A stretch of DNA of 64,000 bases from Diphasiastrum complanatum (taxonomy: Eukaryota; Streptophyta; Lycopodiopsida; Lycopodiales; Lycopodiaceae). The notes under the pieces were generated by a model. The model had not been told where the DNA came from. It saw only the letters and a program-made list of their open reading frames with translations, and ran no database searches. This document shows positions 46,201-57,169 of this stretch, one piece after another. The DNA lies in assembly GCA_029204225.1 (NCBI GenBank), contig CM055096.1, positions 39,532,461-39,596,460 of the forward strand, given 5' to 3'. Position 1 is the stretch's first letter; every line of letters begins with the position of its first letter. Position numbers and translations under genes: made by a program.

Positions 46201-46410
46201 ATGTTAGTGTGTTTGATACTCTCTACTGTACTTTGCGCATTGTAGGATTTTGGTGGAGATGTTAACCAATCTGGGTGACATCATTATGGATCTATTTGCT
46301 GGAACTGGAAATATGGGATGTCAAGCAGGTTCTGTAAATAGGGATTGCATATGTATTGAGCAGGACCAGTTGTTGTTTGACACTTTTTTGCTGCCGAAAG
46401 AGAGTAGTTA
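43201..46410 (+). pseudogene. Intron-rich gene with a ParB-like segment and a DNA-methyltransferase motif (decayed)
   Basis: About nine spliced segments. Segment 1 (43201-43870) begins at an ATG and carries FIVSDGNHRVQSW near 43815-43850. Segment 2 (43984-44089) encodes VDCSFLDVSKGHEGELLLAL and HNINR. The DG.HR box followed by an N..R helix fits the ParB/sulfiredoxin fold. Middle segments (44168-44288, 44428-44526, 44600-44773, 44859-45186) are helical and unrecognised. Segment 45314-45551 has DWLVIDGPQSMF, at the place of a degenerate DPPY box, then WCPWWLDYP. Segments 45963-46155 and 46246-46408 give GIVCRGSAERSPGF and GDIIMDLFAGTGNMGCQAGS, then RDCICIEQD, a SAM-binding methyltransferase core in the order expected for beta-class amino-methyltransferases. 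Stops at 43444, 43739, 44287 and 45549, and frameshifts near 43680 and 44970, disable this copy. Function is inferred from motifs only. Confidence 0.7.
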
Positions 46411-46822
46411 GTATCAGGCCAAAAAAAACAAATTTGAGACTTCGAGAGCACTAGATTTACTCATTTATGCTAATTATTAATTTGTTGGGCCAACTAAGTA
46501 GTACCTTGTAAGTACCAAGGGTGCTTAAGCTCTTAGACAAAGCTCCAACTCCAAGAAGGATTAAATTAAATAGAAAAAAGCCCCCTAGAACCATCAGTGA
46601 TTGCAAAAACCACAATCCTTCTATGTAAAGAAGGCTCTAGACTGCTATGATGTTATCATTTTTCTTGTTTCTCTGGACTTGATTATGATTTTGACAAACT
46701 TTTTTGGACCTAGTTATGATTATGACAAACTTTTGGTTATGTAATAATACTAGAAAAGTTTTGTGTTGTGTATTATACTTGTTTTTTTTGGGTCTAATTT
46801 CTTCATGTTCTTTTGCTAACAG
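46411..46822 (+). other. Noncoding stretch after the methyltransferase motif
   Basis: AT-rich; probably intron or 3' flank of the decayed gene. No motif seen. Confidence 0.5.
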
Positions 46823-47299
46823 GCAAAAACCTATCGTGGTCTACGAATTGGAGACATCGGTAAGTGGCTGCCAATGTGGGTACTTTGAATTGTTTTAAAT
46901 GGGTGATGTTTTATATTGATATTGTGCTGTACAATCTTGCTAATACAAGAAATGGCAAGTAAAATGCACAGCATGGTTTTGACAAGATCACAAGTGAAAA
47001 CACTTCTTCAAATGGAACACACGGAAAGCTCTGGCATGCACTTGTCGGATGATGCATTGGTTGAAGAGGTTGGTATATATTGTTTATTTGTGAGATATAA
47101 TTTTGGTTTGAATCATATAGGTGTCACTGACCCAATTGACATGATAGATAAAGCGAAAGTCACAGAACAGCCAGTAGAAATTTCTAATAGCAAAGAGCTA
47201 GACTTTGATAGGTCTGCTCAAAAATACTATGAGGTTGATATTAGTTTGAAAGCAAAGAAGCCCTTAGATGAAGAGACGAAAAAAGTCAAAAAAAAGTAA
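46823..47299 (+). pseudogene. Possible 3' exons of the ParB/methyltransferase gene
   Basis: A short segment after a TAACAG acceptor (KPIVVYELET, ending at a GTAAGT donor) is followed by an open frame at 46952-47299 with MVLTRSQVKTLLQMEH, HLSDDALVEE and a lysine-rich end. HLSDDALVEE resembles ESHMLSSDDTLVDAA in the linker near 45675 of the upstream gene, which supports a link. A GTTGGT...TATAG stretch within (47071-47120) could be another intron. No domain recognised. Confidence 0.4.
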
Positions 47300-47367
47300 C
47301 ATTCTCAGACCTAGTTATAAGTAGAGAGATACCTAGAGATCCATTGCCATATAGACATCGTTCATAT

Positions 47368-47547
47368 TGTTGAATTCACACGTGTGGGACGCCCTACACA
47401 TGTACTTTTGATCTCCTAAGCCCAATAATACCATAAAGATCAAACTAGCACTGATTGACAATAGGAAAGCTAATCATACAAGAAATATATTGTGTTACAA
47501 GAAGATCTATCAACAAAACATGAAACTAAGTACAATAAATGTCTCAA
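47368..47547 (-). repeat. Truncated copia LTR (same family as 27605-28088)
   Basis: Starts TGTTGAATTCACACG. Matches the first ~180 bp of the LTR at 27605, then breaks off at the edge of the next LTR. Confidence 0.82.
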
Positions 47548-48101
47548 TGACACTTGTAATATTCAGATCCATTTTGATTAGCTTTCATTTGAGTCAAATA
47601 TGACATCTCCTAAATTATAGGAGTTAGGTCCTAGATTGTAGGAATCTAGAAGGTCAACAGAAACCACCAATGGATGATGTGACAAACTTGATAGATCTTA
47701 CCCAAAGTAGATATGGATAAGTACAATGAGCTGTCCCACACGTGCTAGATGCAGCTTAGAGAGAGATTATGATGATTATGTACTTGATCCATGATGGATC
47801 CATTGTGAACCTAATGATGAGAAACATTGGTTTGTGAAGCAATCTTGAAGTTTTCACTCTCTTAAGCACTTTCTTTGGGGATGAATGCTTAGTAAATGAT
47901 TAGTAAACTATTTCGTTGTACTTCACATGTGTGAAGCCGTGGGTCACCATTATTTGATTGTTCTTGCTTGGAATCACAAAGATTGTCAAGTAGAAGCTAG
48001 ATTTGGAAGCTAGTCTTGATATAGATCACGATCCCAAGCTACCAATCACTCTTTGTGATCATTTGTAGACCAAATTCAGTCCTTAACTCTGAAATTTGAC
48101 A
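47548..48101 (+). repeat. 5' LTR of the near-full copia element (left edge approximate)
   Basis: The right edge TTTGACA is fixed by the adjacent primer site. The left edge TGACACTTG is the first TG after homology to the previous LTR ends. About 554 bp. Contains CACATGTGTG near 47926. Confidence 0.65.
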
Positions 48102-48114
48102 TGGTATCAGAGCC
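48102..48114 (+). other. Copia primer-binding site (initiator Met tRNA type)
   Basis: TGGTATCAGAGCC directly after the LTR terminus. Sets plus orientation for the element that follows. Confidence 0.93.
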
Positions 48115-48713
48115 AAGTCAAAGAGCTTAGTTGATGATCCAAAAATCTTCATTTTGGTGAAAGCATTGGTGCTAGATTCATTTTGAAGGTTACTAATAGT
48201 TTACTTGTAATGTTGAGGTTCAAATTAGTGTGTAAAGTTCAGATGTACTTCTCACACGTGTGAGAGGCTGTTGAGTTGTACTTTCACCAAAACTTTGTGT
48301 TTTTTCAATATTTGAGCTTCAAAACAAGTTGTGAAGAGTGAAACTTGTGATGTGTTTATGAATATCCATTGTTTCCATTATAGATTTGACGATTGAAAGG
48401 TGTTAGAAGTTTATTAAACCTCCAAATCATTGAGAGTGAGTTTGAGACTTATGTTTTTTAGTTCAAAAGTGAAACTAAAACCATTCTAGACACCATAAGA
48501 AGGCATTGGCACTTTCAAGAGTCAAATCCAAGCTTCTAAATTGAATAGATTGTGTAGAATTCATTTTCCCAGGTCTTTTTGAGTTTAAGATCATTATAGA
48601 TCTTGCTTCTTGAGTCTTGTGAGATTCAAGAGAGTAGCATTGTAGCTAAATTTTGAAAAAGAGAGAAGGGGGAGCCTTTGAATAGTACATTTATTGTACT
48701 TGTTACTAGGTAG
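48115..48713 (+). other. Leader of the near-full copia element, no gene
   Basis: Untranslated region between primer site and gag ATG. Contains CACACGTGTGAG near 48254. Confidence 0.7.
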
Positions 48714-51700
48714 AATGGGCTCAATTGGAGCCTATCTTCTTGAGGCTAGTGAAAGTCTAAATTTTAGTAATTATTCAACTTGGAAAGTAAGAATGAAGTC
48801 ACTACTAGTGCTCCAAGATATGTATGATCTTGTCATAGGAGAGGAAGAAGAACCTCAAGGAGGGCAAGATCTAGTGAGGTACAAAAGGAGAGCTAGACTA
48901 GCATTACATTGCCTAAAAATGAATGTTACTAATGAACTTCTAAAAGAAGTGGCATCTTGTACCTCGTCCAAAGAGGCATGGTACTATCTAAAAGGGATTT
49001 ATGAATCCAAAAATACCTCTAGAGTGCTTATGATAAGAAATAACGTTCTTCAAAGCATTAGAGGGAGTGATGAGAGTGTTCAAGAGTATGTATTGAGAAT
49101 AAAGTCTCGCAATAAAAAACTTTCCATCATAAGTGAGGGTATTCATGATGATGAACTTGTTCAAATCATTTTGAATGGTCTTGGAGATGAGTTCTCCAAT
49201 ATTGTACAAGGCTTTGCTATTCAAGATGCACTACCTTCTATTGACAAGCTCCATAGTGTGCTTGTGGCTGAGGAGAGTAGAATCCTTCATGTCAAGCAAA
49301 GGATTGGTTCCTTGAAGTTGCATGATGGTGATGAGAAGGCCAACTTCTCAAGCAAAGGAAAGACAAAGTCAAAGAAGAAGATCCAATACAAGGAGACCAA
49401 GAGTGATGATCAACCATCAAGCTCTAAAGGTGGAAAGAAGAACAAAGCCAAACTCAAGTGCTTCTTTTGTGGAAAGAAGGGGCACTTTGCAGCCGAGTGT
49501 TAGAAGAAAAAGAATGCACAAGGAGAAAGCAAACAAGGCAACCTCACTCTTGAGGAATATGAGGATGAAGTAAATTCATCCTTGATGGCTTCTACATCAA
49601 CATCCAAGAGCTACTCCAATGACACATGGTGGATTGATAGTGGGGCTAGTTCCCACATGACATTCCAAAAGGATTTTTTCTCAACTCTTGTACCTTTTGT
49701 AGGTTGTAAAAAGTCCATTCTAATATCAAGTGATCAAGAATATAGAGGATATGGAGTGGGAACTATTCTCTTAAGTCTTGGATCCTCGAAAAGAGTAGAT
49801 CTTGATTATGTACTCTATGTTCCTACACTCACTAAGAATTTGTTAAGTGTAGGACAATTGATGGATGATGGCTTAGATGTCCATTTTAAGAAAGGTGTTT
49901 GCTCCATAATGATGAATGATACTTGCATTGTAAAGGGATTCAAGCAAGGAAGGCTTTTCAAGCTACATTCTAATGTTTTTTCTTGGAAGTGTGAACATGG
50001 TGAAGGAGGAGCTCAATCAAGTGGAGCTTTGGCATAAGAGGTTGGGCCATCCCAACTTCAAATCAATGGAGATGCTATGGACCAAGGATCTTGCTCTCGG
50101 CCTTCCAAAGACACTCTCAAAGTGTGGAAAAAGATGTGAAGCTTGTAGCCTCTCAAAGGCACACAAGCTACCATTTGTTAACTCTTCCACTAGATCTACA
50201 AAAGCATTAGATCTCATTCATAGTGATGTGCACTCTTTTTCTCAAGAATCTAATGGAGGTGCATCTATATATGTATCTTTTATTGATGATTACTCTAGAT
50301 ACACTTGGATTGAACTTTTGGATTCCAAAAGTAAAGTGTTTGAAGCTTTTGTTAAGTTCAAAACTCTAGTTGAAAATCAACTTGATGCTATAATTGAAGT
50401 ATTGAGGAGTGATAATGGTGGAGAGTATATCTCCACCAAGATGATAGAGTTTTGTAAATCCAATGGCATTAAAAGAGAGCTTACATGTACTTATAGTCCT
50501 CAACAAAATGGTAAAGCTGAGAGAATGAATAGAACACTTTGTGAGTGTGCAAAGGCTTTAAGGCTAGATGCATCTCTACCTAAGTCTTTTTGGGGAGAGG
50601 CTATTATTTGTGCAACTTATTTGTGTAATAGATTGCCATGTAGGACCATTGGAGGCATAACATCTTATGAGGCTCTATTTTGTAAGAAACCGAATCTTAA
50701 AGATCTAATAATTCTCGAGTCTACTTGCTATGTTTTTCAGGAATTAGATACAAGAAAAAAGGATGATCCTACTTCTATAAAAGGGATCTTTGTTAGTTAT
50801 GCTGAAAATAGCAAAGGATATAGAGTTTATAATCCAATCACTAAAAAGATTTTAGTGAGTAGAGATGTTACTTTTCATGAAGGTAACTACTACAAGTTGA
50901 ATGAAAAATCTTCTAATCCAACTTATGTCAAGGATATTGTAAGATTTGAGGAGGAGCCTACATGTGATCAAGATTTTGAGGATCCATCTCAAGATCTAAG
51001 AACTCCAAGGAGGTCTACAAGAAGGAAGGTTGAGCCTTCAAGGCTCACCTATGTTGACAAAGGTGAACAAAGGGAAGATCTTCATTCACTTACCTCTTAC
51101 ACTTTTCTAACTTCTATGTTTGATGAGCCAAGTTGAGGTTTTGGAGTCACAAGAATGGAGGGATGCCATGCAAAAGGAGTATGATGCTCTTATGGAGAAT
51201 CATACATGGAAGCTTGTGGATCTTCTTCATGGAAGAAAACAACTTGAGTGCAAATGGATCTATAGATTGAAGTACAATCAAGATGGGAGCATCAACAAAT
51301 TCAAGGCAAGGCTAATGGGGTTCTTGCAACCAAGGGAGTAGATTTTGATGAAACTTTTGCTGCTGTTGCTAAAGTAGTTTCCATAAGGTTGATCATTTCT
51401 CTTGCAACTACTTTCAATTGGCCTCTATTTCAAGTTGATGTGACTAATGCATTTCTCAATGGTTATTTGCAAGAGGACATCTTCATGAGGAAACCCGAGG
51501 GCTTCATCAAAGAAGATCAAGAGGAAAAAGTGTGTTTGTTGCTAAGAAGCCTTTATGGCTTAAGCAATTACCTAGAGCTTGGTACTCTAGGTTGAATACT
51601 TTCTTGAACTCTATAAAATTTGTTGTAAGTGCTTATGATCCTTCTTTGTACTTAAGATTCAATGATGATAAAATCATCATTCTCATTTTGTATGTAGATG

Positions 51701-52650
51701 ACATTATCCTTAGTGGAAATGAAGAGTTTAAGATGGTGGATCTTGGTAATCTTCATGTCATATTAGAAATAGAAGTTTCAAGAGGCAAGGATTTGAGTTT
51801 TATTTGTCAATCCAAATATGCTTCTTCTATTTAAGAAAAGTTTGAAATGAAAGATTGTAAAGGAGTAGAAACTCCTATGGAGCAAAATGTAAAAGTTTCT
51901 AATAGTGATGATGAAGCATCCTTTGAGGACATCACACTATATAGAAGACTTGTAGGCTCCTTGATCCATCTTACTATAACTAGGCTAGATCTAAGTTATA
52001 GTGTGGGTAAACTAAGACAATCTATGCAAAATCCATTGGTTTGTCATTGGAAAAATGCAAAAAGGGTGTTGAGGTACATCTCGACCACCAAGAGCTTTGG
52101 CATTTTATAAGATGGACCTAATCTTGCCTTAAGGGCATATTCGGATGCTAATTTTGTAGTTGATAAGGTGGATAGGAGGTCCACAAGTGATTTTGTTACC
52201 TTTCTTTGCAATGGCATAGCGTCTTGGCTTTCCAAAAAGCAAGATACTATTTCTCTATCTTCAACCGAGTCGGATTACAAGGCACTAACATCCACAACAA
52301 AGGAGATCTTATGGTTGAAGAGGCTTTTGGTGGAGTTGAAAGTCATGGAGGCCAAGGAGCAGCCAATAATATATTGTGACATTCAATCAAGCCAGACATT
52401 AGCAACCAATCCCACATTCCATGCAAGGAGCAAGCACATAGGGATTGCTCACCATTTTGTGATGGAAAAGGTTCAAGCAAAGGAGATCAAGCTACATCAT
52501 GTGTCTTCTTTAGATTGCCTTGCTGATCTAATCACTAAAGCCTTGCCAAAGGCTTCATTTATCAAGTTAAGATTAGCTTTAGGAGTTGTAGATAGATGTA
52601 TTATAGTTGTATCATGTAAAAAATTGAGTCGGAGTGTTAGAATTTAGCAA
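48714..52650 (+). pseudogene. Near-full-length Ty1/copia gag-pol
   Basis: All copia domains are present in order. Gag starts at ATG 48714 (GSIGAYLLEASESLNFSNYS). The knuckle, CFFCGKKGHFAAEC, lies near 49460. The protease, WWIDSGASSHMTF, lies near 49630. Pre-integrase, ELWHKRLGHPNF, lies near 50020. The integrase core has IHSDVHSF, FIDDYSRYTWIELL, VLRSDNGGEY and SPQQNGKAERMNRTL, so the D,D,E residues are kept. Reverse transcriptase includes QVDVTNAFLNGYL and LYVDDIILSGN, with the catalytic pair kept. RNase H (52168-52647) includes SLSSTESDYKAL and PTFHARSKHIGIAHHF. A TAG at 49501-49503, frameshifts near 49985, 51130, 51340, 51545 and 51730, and stops near 51834 and 52108 disable it. The 3' LTR is missing: the sequence switches near 52650 to a reversed copia fragment. 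Confidence 0.95.
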
Positions 52651-52659
52651 TTTTTACAT

Positions 52660-53265
52660 GGTTTTTGATGTATTGGCATATAAAGACATGATTTTTATAA
52701 AAATCAATTTCTAGGCCTAGGATGTAATGCATCTCTCCTAGATCTTGCATTTTAAACTCACATCCAAGTGCTAGCTTGGTTTCATCAACTAGCTTGATAC
52801 AACTTCCACAAAGAATAATGTCATCAACATAAATAAGAAGAATGACAATATTGCTATCAACAAACTTTAGATACATGGAAGTATCATAATCACTAAGAGT
52901 AAATCCTAGTGAGATAAGAAAAGAATTAAGTCTTGAATACCATGATCTTGGTGCTTGCTTGAGTCCATAAAGACTTTTGAAGAGCAAGCACACTTTGGAC
53001 TCATCCTTGATGAATCTTTGAGGTTGTTCCATATAGATCTCCTCCTCAAGATAACCATTTAGAAAAGCATTGGATACATCTAATTGGAACACCTTCCACT
53101 TAAAGAAACAAGCAAGAGAAATAAGAATTCTTATTGTCACCATCTTTGCAACGGGTGCAAAGGTCTCCTCATAATCAAGGCCATGGATTTGAGCAAATCC
53201 TTTGGCACATAATCTTCCTTTATACTTGTTGATGGTGCCATCATGATTGTACTTGATCCTTTTTT
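52660..53265 (-). pseudogene. Copia reverse transcriptase fragment, reversed
   Basis: Minus strand encodes MVTIRILISLACFFKWKVFQ, LDVSNAFLNGYLEEEIYMEQ, SLYGLKQAPRSWYSRLNSFL and LLIYVDDIILCGSC, then MQDLGEMHYILGLEIDFY. The core is intact over 168 residues, including the catalytic D-D pair. The upstream part, NHDGTINKYK-like, ends sharply at 53265 where the Ulp1-like gene tail begins. Resembles the copies at 55878-56645 and 60307-60895. Confidence 0.9.
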
Positions 53266-54515
53266 ATTTTTTTTTTCCAGATACACGTAGAAGCTTTAGA
53301 TTAGGTTCCAAATTTTGTGCCGAGCTAAAAGATAAGACCTCAGAAATTTCAGATGCAATAGTAGAGGCCGAAGTTTCTTTTTTGTAGAATAGTAGTAGTT
53401 TCGATTCCCATGGTACAGTTTTTGTAGTTAGTCCATTTTTCATGCGAGAGGTAAAGGCGAAAGAAGCCAATTTTGAGAAGGTTGTCTATTTTATCGAGTG
53501 CGGTCCTATGGCAAAATTTTATCTGATTCCATATGAAAATAAGTAAGGATTGCTCTTTTATTTTTGTTGCTTTAATCTGAATTGTTGCATGTCTCATTAC
53601 TTTAATAAGAACGGAATTTTTTCATAAATATGAATTTAACGATATTTGGCATTGGAGCCTAAACATTCTTTTTGTAAAGATAATTAAGGAGCGAGTATCA
53701 AATTTTCTATGTGTAAAATTAAACTCAGCTGCAAATACACATAGAGAATTTGAGTCTCTACTTCATGATGTTGTTTGGGAAATACCGACAACGGCAACTT
53801 CAATTGGAGATATAACCATTAAATCTCTCAAGGTATATTCAATTTATCTCTGATAGGCATGTATTTCTTTTTTGATTCAAATATATCGTCATAGCATAAA
53901 TAAAATTTCTATCATAATATTACTAATTTTCGATCTATATATGTAGTGTGTACAACAAAATGACGCTTTTAGTTGTTCATGGTTCGTCATGTACAATACA
54001 AAGCTATTTTTTGAATGGTATGATTTACAAACAGATGTAGATATTGAAAAGGTAATATTCTATTCATTTGTAGTTCATTTCATTTTGATTCATATTTTAT
54101 TATTTATAATTTGCTGATTCTCGTGTTTTGTGATGACAGTTCAGTCTTGAGCCATATACTCCTGATGATGTATATAGATTTCGGCAAGAGCTGATCATAA
54201 CCTTTGTCCAGTATGGTATAAGCATTGCACCTGCAATCGAGGGCCCTCAAAAGAAAGCTGCTCCTGCTTAACAGCCTTTCAGGTTGTTCAGGATGCATAT
54301 CTTATTTTATATGATAAAAAAGAAATAAAAGTCCTTCCTAATACAAAGGAAGGCAATTTTGTAGCAGATATTCCTCTTGCCTTAAAAGGCATTGAGGCCC
54401 TTCCCGAAATAGAGGAGGGCGAGATTATAGAAGAAGTTGTTGTTTTATCAGTTCCTAATATTGATATAGAAAATATAGAAAAATTGATTGAATAGAGATC
54501 TATTTGTAAATAGAG
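53266..54515 (+). pseudogene. C-terminal part of an intron-containing Ulp1-like (C48) cysteine protease gene
   Basis: At least four coding segments with GT-AG borders. Segment 1 (about 53278-53548) includes VVSPFFMREVKAKEANFEKV and AKFYLIPYENK. Segment 2 (about 53682-53832) includes ANTHREFESLLHDVVWEIP. Segment 3 (53947-54051) includes CVQQNDAFSCSWFVMYNTKL, which matches the Ulp1 Q...D/N..C box with the nucleophile Cys kept and the following Gly replaced by Ser. Segment 4 (about 54140-54270) includes EPYTPDDVYRFRQELII. An acidic tail with EEGEIIEEVVVL runs to TAG 54495-54497 in a shifted frame. A stop interrupts segment 1 near 53380. The catalytic His is not evident. Ulp1 proteases cleave SUMO, and related genes often ride in plant transposons. 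The left end is cut by a copia fragment. Confidence 0.6.
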
Positions 54516-54679
54516 AGACATAAAAAAAAAAAAAGATACAATCATTTTACTTGTAAACAACCCGTTTATGAGTTTTTTTTATTGATATCAAAAGAGATTC
54601 TTACAATCAGCTTGTGTCCATAGTCTACTACTAGAATGCAATTTTTCTATAATGATAATTGCAAAATCACATAGGAAGA
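54516..54679 (+). other. AT-rich junction, no gene
   Basis: Short noncoding stretch, with an A-run at 54524-54535, between the protease-like gene tail and a copia fragment. Confidence 0.5.
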
Positions 54680-57155
54680 CCATATTAGAAGTCTTTCATT
54701 AAGACTTCTGATCGTTTAGAGCTAATACCTTCAGATGTTCATTTTTCTTCTTCTAAAAGTATTGGTGCAACATGTTTTGTCACCTTTATTGATGACTTTA
54801 CAAGATATAATTGGTTGTATCTACTTTCTTCAAAAGGTATGGTATTTGATCACTTCCTAATCTTCAAAGTTTATGTTGAGAAATAGTCTTCTTTCAAAGT
54901 TAAAGTTTTAAGATGTGATGGAGGAGGTGAATATATCTATAACAAGTTCTTTGATTATTGTGAGAGTGAAGGGTTTCTTGTGCTTATTCTCCATCTCAAA
55001 ATGGAGTTGCTGAGAGAAAAAATTGATCTTTATGTAAATGTGCTAAAGCAATCCGAGTTGAAGCTTCTTTTCCTATTGAATATTGGGGAGAAGCAATTAT
55101 TTGTGCAAACTATTTGTGCAATAGATTACCTCACAATGCACTTCCTGGAAGATCACCATATGCAGTCTTGTTCAAGAAAAAACCTAAGGTAGATCACCTT
55201 AGAGTTTTTGGATGTGTTTGCTTTGTTCATATACCCTTGAAAACAAGAAAAAAAGACGATCCTAATTCTATTAAAGGGATCATGGTTGGATATTTGTCCA
55301 ACAAGAAGGCTTACAGAATTTATGTTCCCTATACCTCAATTACAATTGAGAGTAGGGATGTTATATTCCATGAGAATAAAAAATACATCTTTGAGGAGGC
55401 CGAGATCAAACGTTCTCAAGAAGATTCTCCTATCATCACTCTTGAAGATTATCATGGAGAGATGGGGCCGATAATTGAGGAGGAGTCACCTCGAATCTTT
55501 TCACCAAGGAGATCACAAAGAGAGAGATTCGAGCCTAAAAGGCTTACATATGGACATAGAAGCAAGCAAGTGGAACTCAACTCCACTAATTATGCCTATT
55601 TTATTTCACATGAGGAGCCAAAGGATGTATATGATGCACTCAACTCAAAAGAATGGTTTCTTGCCATGAAGGAGGAATATGATGTTCTGATTGCCAACAA
55701 AACATGGGAGCTTGTGAATCTTCCATCAAACAAGCACACCATTGGTTGCAAATGGGCTTTTTGAGTCAAATATAATCAAGATGGCACAATCAACAAGTAC
55801 AAGGCAAGGCTTTGTGCAAAGGGTTCTGCTCAAGTTTATGGACTTGATTATGAGGAGACTTTGCTCTAGTTGCAAAGATGGTATCAATTAGAATCATAAT
55901 TTCTATTGCATGTTTTTTCCATTCGCAAGTTTTTCAGCTAGATGTCTCTAATGCATTTTTAAATGGATATCTAGAAGAAGAGATTTATATGGATCAACCT
56001 ATTGGGTTCATCCATGACAAGAACAAAGTTTGCTTGCTCTTCAAAAGTCTCTATGGTCTAAAGCAAGCTCCAAGATCATGGTATTCTCGACTTAACACCT
56101 TTATTGAGTCACTAGGATCTAATCTTAGTAACTATGATCCTTCCTTGTATGTCAGGTTTTATGATAGAGATATTGTCATCCTTCTCATTTATGTTGATGA
56201 TATCATTCTAACAGGAAGTTGTATCAAGCTAGTTGAGGAAACCAAAGTTGCACTTCGAAAAGAATTCAAGATGCAAGATCTTGGAAAAATTCATTACATT
56301 TTAGGATTAGAGATTGACTTTCATAATGATAAAGCTTTTGTATGTCAATCCAAGTATGCTCTTTCAATTTTAAAAAAGTTCATTATGCTAGATTGTAAGA
56401 GTATTGAAACTCCTATGGAGCAAATTGTAAAAGACCCTAACAAAGGTGATGAAAGATCCTTCGTGGACATCACTCTTTTTAGGAGCCTTATAGGCTCCTT
56501 AATTTGGCTCACTATAACTAGGCCTGATATAAGTTTTAGTGTTCATAAGTTGAGCCAAGCCATGCAAAATCATACTATTCATCATTGGAAAATGGCCAAA
56601 AGAGTACTTAGATACATATCTTCAACTTTTGATTATGGTTTGTGATATAAAAGTGAAGATCTTTCTATAGTTGGCTATTCTGACTTATATTTTGCAAGTG
56701 ATAAAGCAGATCAAAAATCTACAAGTGCATATGTCATATATCTTGGAGGAAACTTGATATCTTGGCTTTCAAAAAAGCAAGATACTATACCACTCTCATC
56801 TTGTGAAGCTGAATATAAGGCACTCACTACTACAACAAAATAAGTGCTTTGGATCAAGAGGTTGCTAGTGGAGCTAAAGATAATCATGGAAGATGATCTA
56901 CCTTTGATCATGTGTGACAATATTTCAGCACAAGCCCTTGCCAACAAGCCAATATTTCATGCAAGGAGCAAACACATCAAGGTTGCACCTCACTTTGTGA
57001 GAGAGAAGCTCATTGGAGGGGAAATCTACTTGGAGCACATCGACACATCATCTTGTATTGCAGATTTGCTCACCAAACCTTTGAGCAAAAATTTCTTTAT
57101 CAAGCATAGAGCCAATCTTGGAATAATACCAAGATCCATGTTCAAGTCAACATAG
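54680..57155 (+). pseudogene. 5'-truncated copia pol: integrase, reverse transcriptase, RNase H
   Basis: The integrase core begins near 54680 (SDVHFSSSKSIGATCFVTFI, then DDFTRYNWLYLLSSK and RCDGGGEY), with the third catalytic region frame-broken. The integrase end (55114-55764) contains LRVFGCVCFVHIPL and KKDDPNSIKGIMVGY. Reverse transcriptase (55878-56645) contains LDVSNAFLNGYLEEEIYMDQ, GLKQAPRSWYSRLNTF and LLIYVDDIILTGSC, intact over 255 residues. RNase H (56645-57155) contains KSTSAYVIYLGG, LSSCEAEYKAL and PIFHARSKHIKVAPHF. Stops occur at 54883, 55762, 56643 and 56841. Gag and protease are absent. The 3' LTR follows 15 bp later. Confidence 0.93.
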
Positions 57156-57169
57156 ATTGTTTTTAGGAG

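Noticed and set aside
53264-53597. Minus-strand frames over the Ulp1-like region
   Set aside because: The plus strand carries spliced segments with a C48 box; the minus frames show no motif.
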